Of a stretch of 64,000 nucleotides of DNA, positions 56,400 through 64,000 are shown in pieces. How positions within the stretch are numbered: position 1 is the first letter of the stretch; each line of letters begins with the position of its first letter. The stretch is from Posidonia oceanica (taxonomy: Eukaryota; Streptophyta; Magnoliopsida; Alismatales; Posidoniaceae). The notes beneath the pieces were generated by a model that was given only the letters and a program-made list of their open reading frames with translations, had not been told where the DNA came from and made no database searches. Location of the stretch: contig JAZBRS010000020.1 of NCBI GenBank assembly GCA_037176725.1, forward strand, positions 86,312,001 through 86,376,000. The letters run 5' to 3'. A program made the translations under genes and the position numbers.

Positions 56400-59380
56400 T
56401 GTAGACACCCCATTTTGATAGGCTTTAAGTTGGTGGATTTCCCTGGAAGCTTGCTCAAGTTCGCGGCCTGACAAACCTAACAAACCATTTCCAAACCCTA
56501 CCCCAAAGCCAACCTAAACCTTGACCTAGACCTTGATCTCTTTAAAACCCACCCAAAACCTCCTAAAACCACCTAAACCAGTCCCAATCCCTATCTTGGT
56601 CCTAAACAAGCCTTAACCTAAGCCATAATTCCCAAAAATAGCCTTGATACACCTATGGGACGTTGGACGCTGTCTGTGCTGGCATCTAACGTTAGACGTT
56701 GCACCGGTGAGCGTCCAACGTGTCAGGGTGGCCAATGCCCTTTGGCCGCCCTCCGTCGCACCCAGAGCTGCCCTCTGCTGTGCCCTGCCACCCCACGACC
56801 TCACGTCCACTCCCCACTTACTATCCACTCCCACCAAACACTAAAAACAAGTCGCAGTAACTACCCATCCTCTCCAGCCTGCCACCTCCTGCCTTCACCG
56901 GCCAACTTGCTCCTCACAGCCTTCTCCAACACCTCACCGCTCTTGCCACCTGCAGACCTGACACCACTTACTCCTCTGCCATCTCAGACATGCCCACACC
57001 CTCAGCTGTGGCTCCATCTCTCTCTACCGCCTCACTGCCACCTCCGCAAATCCGGCAAACAAAAGAGAACCCATCACCTCTTTTTTCAATCACCACATCA
57101 TTCTACTGAGAATTGAGAATCCCTCCTAGCCTTGAGTGATTCCCAGAGTGTTTCCCCACCTGTGAGCAAGCCTCTTGAACCTTCTCCCAAGCTCAGACCG
57201 CTCTCCGAAGCTTGCCGTCCCTTGCCGTCCACCATTGCCGGCCAACCGTGGAACACTGTTCCGAGCTGCAACAGGTAGTTTTTTTTTCTCTACCCTTAGC
57301 TTAAGCGTGCATGCAGTAGCTTAGTGGTATACTTTTCACATGCTTTTCTACCACGCACATAGACCCACCACCTTGCTCGCTGGAGTTCGACGATGGGTTC
57401 GCCGCCTGCACGAGGCTGTCGGCCTATGAGTGTGTGGCTTCCTCCCTTACGGACTCCATGGTTTGCTTAAGGTCTGGGAACTCTTCCCTCGCCCTCACAA
57501 AGCTTCACAGCTGTTGTCATGGCTTGCCGGCCTCACAGATGGCCGAAGAAGACATAGAAACCGACGGTGAGAGGGAGGAGGTGTGTGGAGCAATCCACTC
57601 ACCCATTTTTGACACCAAGCACATGTTTAGATTCGTCTTCACTTACTATTGCTTCCTAGATATTGAGTTTTCCATTTTTGATCGATTTGGGTGCTGTTGC
57701 TGGTTGGGAAGTGTCCCAACTTGTTAGACGCATGACCTAGTGCGTCTAACGTTGGACGTGCCCTGTGGCAGCGTCCAACGCCCCTGCTTCCTTTTCCTTT
57801 GCTGTTTCTCTTGATGATACGTTTTGATGAACATGCCATGTGCTTTGATGTTGTGTTTGCTTTCCTCTATGCTTCTAGATCACATGTTTTGAATAACGTT
57901 ATTTCCCAACGTGGTTTTCCTTCTGTGTTTTCAAGATAGCTTGCCTCTGTGTTGGACGCTAGGTGAACCAGCGTTTAAGGTTATGCGCTGGCCTCCTTAG
58001 CGTCTTACGCTCCTGTATGCTTGCTTTGTTTTAATAACTGCTCGAAGCCACCTTACTTGAATGTTTGTTTGATCCATGCATGCATGCTAGTGTCTAGGTC
58101 CTCTTGCAACTGTTTTGAGGTTTACATGCTTGCTTTATTCAAGTTGCATGCTAGTTTTCTTATTTAACTGTCTCTGTGGTGTTAGACGCGGTCCTTGCCA
58201 GTGTTCAATATAAGAAGCTGGCAACTGCAGCGTTTTACATCTCTTAGTTTTGCCGTCACTACATGCATCCGAATTTCTTTCATTATGGGATATTGATTTT
58301 GATCTTTGAGTGTATGCCAGGTTCTCATCTGCTCTCATTGAGCTGTAGACTCCTTTTTTAATGATCCATGAGCTCAGTTTTACTTCCAGTTTTTCTTGCA
58401 GCTGTCTCTCTGTGTTGGACGCCGTGGTCACCTATGTCCTATGTTGGACGCGGATGTCCCTAGCGTTCAACACTTTGGGTCTGTGAGTTCCAGGTTTCGC
58501 GCCTGTTCTTGGTTTTCATGCTTCGATTGTTTTTGCTCTGATTGTCTGGCTTGCTCTACTTTGTCCTTGCTTTTTATTCGATATTAATATCATGTTTTAT
58601 CAGTTGTGCATGCATGTTCTGCTGGTTTTCTATCCTCTGCGTAGGATGCTGGGTTTCCCAGCGTCTTACGTTGGACGCTACTCTTGCCAGCGTCCAACAC
58701 TTTAAGTTTGCTGCAATTTGTTTCCTTGTGCTGTTTTCGACTCGAACCTTGTTTTTTTGGGTCTGGTTGCTCCTAGGGCATGTTTTGGCACCCTAGCACA
58801 TAGTCTAACAGTGGTTTTCAGATTTCGTGCCTTAGCCGTGTTTTCCTGACCTATTTTCGCCTCCTTGTAGTATTTGAACTTTATTTAATCGCTTTTAAAC
58901 AAGGTTTGCTAAGCTTTGCATGGTTTATAATTGCATATTGCATACCGCCTTAGTGCGAACATAAACCGGCGTTTTACGCCAACATTTGCCACATAATAGC
59001 GGATCAGTTTAGAAAGATCGATTCCTCGGGCGTGTCGAGGGTGTCTAACACCTTCCTCGCACGTAACAAGAGTCCTTACCCTTTCTCTGGACCGCATTGA
59101 CTCTGTGTCACACACTTGGATCGGATTTGCATACTTTTAAAATGCATAAGTCTTCTTTGCATGTTTCTTTCACGATTTTCCTAGCTTTTCCGTTTTAATA
59201 AATTAGATGGTGACTCCTTGTCTTTTCTTTTATTTTCCTTTTGCGTTCGTCTCTACTTTTTCGATGTTTTTGAGTCGAGTTTCCTTCCTCGGATCCACCC
59301 GCTCATAGTGGCCTATTATCGGTCGGTCCACGCGAGCTTCGACATCGTGCATGGATGCGCCGATTTTCAGGGTTACTACA
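56400..59380 (+). repeat. Element D 3' LTR
   Basis: The LTR is 2,981 bp, starts TGTAGACACCCC and ends GGTTACTACA. It shares the TTGGACGC double-hairpin modules with A but is otherwise strongly diverged. It has the conserved block at about 59018-59100 and a degenerate PBS-like TGGTGACTCC at 59208. Confidence 0.86.
56662..58698. repeat. Six double-hairpin modules in the D LTR
   Basis: Modules lie at about 56662-56720, 57723-57780, 57951-58009, 58181-58238, 58414-58472 and 58641-58698. They keep the four-arm layout of A. Arms vary as GTTGGACGC, GTTAGACGC or GTAGGATGC. In the second module the arms GTTAGACGC and GCGTCTAAC changed together. Confidence 0.8.
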
Positions 59381-59383
59381 AGT

Positions 59384-60112
59384 GCATCAACTATTATTAG
59401 CTCAGTGTCTGTCTCTATTGGGTCAATGGCAACGTTGACATTGATCTTGCCTTGAGCCATCTTCTTGTTATTGTCATATCCTAATACTGTCAAGGCTGCT
59501 AGGCGTAGTTGGGTTTCCTTGAGTCCGATTAAACGAAAAGTGTCTAAAGAACATACATTCAGGGTTTGCCCTTGTATCTACCAGCACACCAGAGAGTTTA
59601 TAATTGTTTGTTTTTATAGTAACACTTAAAGGTAAAGTCATCCTTTCGGGAGGAGCTAGCTCTGAATCAATGAAGAATAAAGTGGGTTCTATGAAAACTG
59701 CTGCCGTGACTACCGCTAGAGTCTCTACAGGTATATCTTTTGGAACTTGAGCTTTTTTCAATACTTCCATTAGGATTTTTCGATGCTTCTCGGATGCTCT
59801 GATCAAGTCATAAATTGATATCTTAGCTTGTGTCTTCTTTAGTTGCTCCAAGATGCTGTATTCTCCCTCTATTCTTCTAGGGATGTTGAACTCTTGTTGA
59901 GGGGGAGGTAAAACTCTTTTTGGATTGGGTGGAGGCGACGCAACTTGATTTGAGATCAGCCCTGTTCTGGTGATGGGTGCTTGTTGCGCTTTATAGTACT
60001 CTCCCCTAGCTTGAGTGGATCTGATCAGTGACATTGGCCTTCTCAATAAAGATTGCCCCTGGCTCCCAACTTGATTATGGCGTAATAATGATGAGCTTGA
60101 TTGGACAAGCAT
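59384..60112 (-). pseudogene. Protease domain of F, cut by element D
   Basis: The linker KKTQAKISIYDLIRASEKHR aligns with the linker of the B protease (KKVRADISIWDLIHTSAEHR), followed by the active-site region with DTRA (Asp codon at 59576-59578) where a Gly is expected after DT; a single G-to-A change explains Arg. The frame breaks near 59510, and the domain ends at the D insertion, at about the start of the LLGRPWIH segment. Confidence 0.8.
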
Positions 60113-60318
60113 TGCATAGCGTTGCTAAGTATATCCCTGGACAGAACCTCTTCCTATTACATTCTGGAACCCCTAAAAATTCGACATTTCCTCATGCCAG
60201 CGGTCATAGTTGAACCATCCATTGCATGATTCATGTGGCAGTCCTTCATCACATGGCTCTGGTAGAGCAGGCTCCCAAAATATCCCCAGATCCATTTGGT
60301 GATCAGCCTTGATGATGA

Positions 60319-60774
60319 TTACTTCCCCTGATGTTTGAACTTGAGAAGTTGGTGTACAGGGGATGCGACGACACTAATTTTCGCTAGCCAGGACCTCCCT
60401 AAAATTAGTGGTTCAGCTAAATCTTGTTCCATTATTACTACTGTAGTAGTGCTGGTGAGGGGACCTATGGTGATATCCATTCGGACGGTTCCAATTGTTT
60501 CTTTTTGACTCTTGTCATAAGTTGCACAAGCGAAGCGACATCTGGTGATCTTGCTTCCTTCAATGTTTAGGAAGTTAAGAGTGGATAGAGAGAAAACGCT
60601 TCGGCTGACACCAGTATCGACAAGCACTCCTTGTAATGGGTAGTCGTTAATGTCCACAGAGATGATCAAAGGGTGTGAGCACTCTTTCGGAGTAGAGAGT
60701 TCTATATCTCGCAAGACTATATTCCTTTCTTCGAAACTTGTGACGACTTTTCTTGCTAGTGCAAATAGATCCAT
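60319..60774 (-). pseudogene. Second protease-like domain of F, upstream of the first
   Basis: This 151-residue frame has an intact active-site motif, VDTG (Asp codon at 60616-60618), a TIGTVRMDITIGP strand and LILGRSWLAK followed by SPVHQLLKF, which match the core of Tat proteases (LLGRPWIH, PSTLHQKVKF type). It is in the same orientation as gag and the other protease, and a natural-looking linker (about 60115-60318, with one stop) joins them. B has only one such domain. It may be a duplicated domain or the remains of a fused element. Confidence 0.7.
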
Positions 60775-60779
60775 AATTC

Positions 60780-61800
60780 TAGAACCATCGAATCCATGTT
60801 ACTCGCCTATGGGGAGGGAGTTGGAGTGGTTAAGAAGGGCGAGATCATTTGCGGCTTCTTCCTCTTCCTACTGACTATTGCATGTGTTGTCCGTTTGAGT
60901 CTCCCATCCTAATGAATCTTCCTTGGGTGCATTCAAGTCCTCTTATGACCACACTTCTTGAGCCGGCGTCGTTGGTGCATCTGGTCTCCTTTCCTTTTCG
61001 ATTGGCTATTCTTGGTTTGGGTCTGCTTGTATGTGCTGAATAGTTACTAGTTTTGAGTGAGTTGTCAATTGGATGTCTTCGACCTCCATGTCGGCTATCG
61101 GGTGGCTAGGCATGGGTTTCTGATGGATCTGCATTTTGTGTTGTTCCCCTTGAGTTGCCCTCAATCTTTCTCTAAGCGCAAGCCAAATGATTTCACCTTT
61201 ATCATTTAGATCATATATCTTATCCTTGACCGTGAAGCATTCCTTGAGAGTATGTCCGTTCTTCTGGTGATATGGACAGTATTTGGACATATTAGCATTG
61301 GGAACATTCGGCTTGGGCACTGGGAGATGTAGATCTCCACTTTTGACCAACATCTTGAATACGCTGTGGAGTGTCTCAGGAAGTGGCTGGTAGTTCTGCC
61401 TCTTGGGTCCTTTATAGCTTTGTGGTGGAGGGACGTTGTTGTAACTCCTCTACCCCTGTTGTTGCCCCTTGTATTGATTTCCTGGCTATCTCTATTGAGC
61501 ATATATCGGAAACGAAGGCTACTGATACCAGTGTTGCTGCTGTTGGAACTGATGCCGTTGTTGAACTTGGCATTGCCCCTGTTGGTACTCCTGTTGGTGT
61601 AGTGCCGGCTGACCCTAGTACTGAACCAAGTGACCTTGGTACTGAACTGGCTACCTTTGGTATTGAATTGGCTGATTTTGGTATAGAATCAGCTGACCTT
61701 GGTGTTGGACTTGATACTTGGGTTGGTATTTGTGATTTTTCTATCCCTTCTGTCTTTACTGAGTTGAGACTTGTGCTAAGTTGCCAGTGACGCCTTCGAT
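60780..61800 (-). pseudogene. Gag C-terminal part of F: Gln-rich stretch and knuckle
   Basis: The knuckle is CPYHQKNGHTLKEC, spaced CX2HX4HX4C, near 61240-61281, followed by DKIYDL. Upstream (61380-61780) is a stretch rich in Gln, Tyr and Pro with repeats of the QYQGQP type. Several stops. The plus-strand ORFs across it are complementary readings. Confidence 0.75.
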
Positions 61801-62460
61801 TGTGTATCCTGAGGTTTTCTTCTTGCTCTTCCCTTCGAGCTCCAAGAATGGTAAGTCATTTTTATTACGGAGTACCCTTGTAGCATGCTCGTATAGTTGA
61901 GGGTACGTGTGAAAGTTGCCGACCGGCAATCCTGTCCTAAGTGCTCCTGTTGTATTTCAGGTGATAATCTCGACTATTTGGTTCTCAAGAATGTAACATT
62001 CAGACCTGGCAGCCATATCCCTCCATCTACTAGTGAACATGACGAAGTCCTCGTCGAGCCTCATCTTTTCAACAATGAGATCTCCTTTGGTCGGCTTGTG
62101 TGGTATGTAGTGGCTATATTGGTTCAAGAACTTCTCCTCCACCGTTTTGAAGTCAAGGAGATCATGTGCTGTGAGGGTGTTAAACCATTTTAGCACTTCC
62201 CCTTCCAGTGTTTTAAGGAAGAGGCAAATGGTGAGCCCGTGGGTAGAGCATCCATAGTAAATGTGGCTAAATGGTTCCTTGGATCGTCAATCCCATCATA
62301 TTTCTACATCTTCGACATCTTGAATCCAGGCGGTAAATTGAAATGCGGGAATTTGGATGTGTCAAAGCTAGCCGGTGCCTTAGATGTGACTCCTGCTTTT
62401 GCAAGTGCATCTGAAATCATCATTTTGATATCTATACCAGGAATAGCTTGTTGCCCCTAG
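61800..62460 (-). pseudogene. Gag core of F
   Basis: NLPPGFKM and KYDGIDDPRNHL are followed by LKWFNTL, FLNQYSHYIPHKPT and FTSRWRDMA, the standard order of the retrotransposon gag family. Stops at the SKM/KYD junction and a frame change near 62195 break it. It aligns in outline with the gag of A and B (KYDGRGCPISHLKAYC). Confidence 0.8.
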
Positions 62461-63170
62461 ACTTGGTACCCTTGAGCTAGATGGAATTGCTGTTGTTGAG
62501 GGGTGTTGCATTGTAGAGAGACTGGTGTGGGCTGAGCTGACATATAGCATGGTTGCTGTTGGATTTTCCTTTGGTAGTGTTGTGGAATGAAACTTGATGT
62601 TAATTGTGTTGTTTGCTGGACAGAAGGGTAGATCTAAGCTACGGGATATTGTACAGTGTACTATGCTGATGGGCCTTGTATTGAAAATTTTATTATAGGA
62701 CTTGGTGGCACAGTGTAGGCATTTCCTAGAGTTTGCGGTGTAGGTGTAGCCAACGAGCCCTAGTGAGGACTTATGAAAGGGGGTCCATGCATGATTGGAA
62801 TTAGTGAACTTCCAGTTATCCCTGAGGGGTTGTGTTGTGCCATGAACTGACGGGCATGATTTGTTGCTCCCTTGGGCAATTGATGTGAATTAACCGACAT
62901 TAGCAGTGCTATTTAAGAAGTTGCCCTTGGAAGCACAAGTACAAATGGGGCACTCCATGGCTGGGAATAGTTCATGTCTTCCTCTCCTTCACTCTCTTCT
63001 TCATAAGATTGGCCTCTAGTGTTATTTGGAGCAGGAACTACAGGAGTATGGTCCCTAGAAGAATAGTTGTATAGTATGGACGCATGGGGAAGCTTCCGAC
63101 GAACCCTTTGCTGCATGAAGATTGGGGTGTTCAGCTCGTTGGTAGACTTCTCCAAAGGAACGCACTCTGG
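62461..63170 (-). pseudogene. Gag N-terminal part of F
   Basis: A Gln- and Pro-rich stretch (62460-62880), then an open frame (62913 to about 63165) with an acidic part, SYEEESEGEEDMN. No ATG in F sequence can be fixed as the start; the ORF extends to 63296 only by running into G. Position and direction support gag. Confidence 0.5.
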
Positions 63171-63179
63171 TCGTGGCGG

Positions 63180-64000
63180 ACCTGCCCAACTCACCAAACC
63201 CAACCTAACAACCCCAAACCTACCCAACACCATAAAACCATCCAAAAACCCTAAACATATCCAGAACCACAAGCTCAAAGCCCATTGATGGCCCAAACAA
63301 CCAAAGAAACAGGCCCAAGGTTTGGCTAGCAGACTCTAACATGGCCCAAGCGCGACTAGCCAACGCTACATATAGCGTAACCAGTGAGCGTGACTTGCCA
63401 GCGGTACCAATCAGCGTAACTCACTAGCGCGATGTCTAAGCACGAAGAGCTGGCGACATGCCCTCAATCAGATTAAAATCTACAGGGGATTAAGTGGTCC
63501 TTTAACCTTTGGAACACTTAATTCTCTCCTCTCATTGGCTTACATAGATCTGGGCATGGACCCTGGTTCATACCCCTCTTTCCAATCCAAATTCCAATCA
63601 ACTCCCCCCATTTGAATCCAAACTACACCTTTCCACCGCCAAACATTCATCAATGAACCACAGCAAACCCAACCTCCTATATAACTGCCTGAGCTCTCTA
63701 CGTGAAGCTCCCTAGCTATTTTCATCTCCTTTTGAGCTCTCTCCTCCTAGCACCCTTGCTCCCTTGAATTCCCTAGCACCGGCGAGCCAACAACATCGTC
63801 CAACCCACACCAAGAGCCACCCACATAGCCCAACCAGCACCGCATTCTCCTCCTCCTCCACAGACCCTCCCAAGTGAGTGAGAGAGTCGAGAGCAACCAC
63901 TTTATGTCCAGACAACCCATGCAGTCCTCTGACCAACTCTGTGTTCGACCTGACCACCGCGACCGACGCCACCTCCATGCAACCGCCGCGAGCTACCCAG
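63180..64000 (+). repeat. Region G: probable 5' part of a further LTR
   Basis: The sequence changes near 63170-63180 to CCCAACCTAACAACCCC-type words as at the starts of the A to D LTRs. A module of paired GCGTAAC/ACGCT words at 63350-63432 sits at the same offset as the first module of A and D. A TATATAA (63678-63684) is followed by a pyrimidine-rich leader (CTCTCTCCTCCTAGC). No LTR start (TGTAGACACC) can be read, so the boundary is uncertain. Confidence 0.4.
63678..63684 (+). promoter_or_regulatory. TATA box in region G
   Basis: TATATAA with a transcription-start-like setting about 30 bp downstream. It fits an LTR promoter on the plus strand; a cellular promoter cannot be excluded because the window ends shortly after. 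Confidence 0.45.

Larger units (their letters stand above)
51345..59380 (+). mobile_element. Element D, right part: 3' interior and 3' LTR
   Basis: D begins in the window at the point where C inserted, in the non-coding stretch upstream of its extra ORF. It then carries the extra ORF, hairpin modules, a 72-bp array, a polypurine tract and a 2,981-bp LTR. The rest of D lies left of the window. The LTR is followed by AGTGC, the expected target duplication, inside the protease region of the minus-strand element F. Confidence 0.85.
59381..63170 (-). mobile_element. Element F: minus-strand gag-pro remnant, oldest host in the window
   Basis: Reading from about 63170 down to 59381, the minus strand gives an N-terminal gag part, a gag core, a knuckle, two protease-like domains and then a break at the end of D. 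RT and integrase are expected beyond the left side of D, outside the window. The sequence belongs to another Tat/Ogre-like family than A to D. There are many stops and some frame changes, so it is old. No LTR of F is visible. Confidence 0.82.

Noticed and set aside
59218..59400. Small plus-strand ORF across the end of the D LTR and F
   Set aside because: It crosses an insertion junction and has no counterpart in other LTRs.
61371..61790. Plus-strand ORF of 139 residues rich in Val, Leu and Gly
   Set aside because: It is the complement of the Gln-rich gag part of F and shows no family of its own.

Overview
This is plant nuclear DNA made almost entirely of nested Ty3/gypsy LTR retrotransposons of the Tat/Ogre type. 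No cellular gene, tRNA, rRNA or CRISPR array is visible. The lineage is indicated by very large LTRs (3 to 6 kb), LTR starts of the form TGTAGACACCCC or TGTTGACACCCC, a primer-binding site TGGCGACTCYGCTGGGGA just after the LTR, a DNGS-type protease, a second RNase H after the reverse transcriptase, and an extra ORF between pol and the 3' LTR. An angiosperm, probably a eudicot, is likely; I cannot name the species.

Layout, left to right. Element A (1-15377) has a 5' LTR cut by the window edge (1-2588), a gag-only interior interrupted by a solo LTR of another family (3501-5091, TSD CATTC), a long non-coding tail of hairpin repeats, and a 3' LTR (11911-15377). It has no protease, RT or integrase, so it is a gag-only, non-autonomous derivative. 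A short stretch (15378-15459) is the last part of the integrase of an older element, C. Element B (15460-43081, 27,622 bp, TSD CTATC) is structurally complete. It has LTRs of 5,887 and 6,093 bp, one continuous gag-pro-RT-RH-aRH-INT frame (22683-31481) broken only by 13 in-frame stops, a broken extra ORF (32985-34187) and large hairpin-repeat arrays. C resumes after B (43082-51344) with its 3' non-coding tail and a 5.2 kb 3' LTR. C sits inside element D (51345-59380: extra-ORF pseudogene, a 72-bp tandem array, 3.0 kb 3' LTR). D in turn interrupts a minus-strand gag-pro remnant F (59381 to about 63170). The right end (63180-64000) looks like the first part of another LTR, G.

The insertion order can therefore be read: F is the oldest host, D entered F, C entered D, A and B each entered C (their sites in the C integrase are only about 80 bp apart), and the solo LTR entered A.

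The most interesting signal is non-coding. Between the last ORF and the polypurine tract, all four plus-strand elements carry repeats built from short hairpins. The stems change sequence together in different copies and elements (for example GATAAGT/ACTTATC, GATAGGT/ACCTATC and AATGAGT/ACTCATT) while the fold is kept. A and D also carry six or seven copies of a double-hairpin module inside their LTRs, centred on the palindrome GCGTCCAACGTTGGACGC. The LTRs of A to D share a PBS-like copy about 160-180 bp before their 3' end. These look like conserved RNA or DNA structural elements of this lineage, and I know of no description of them.
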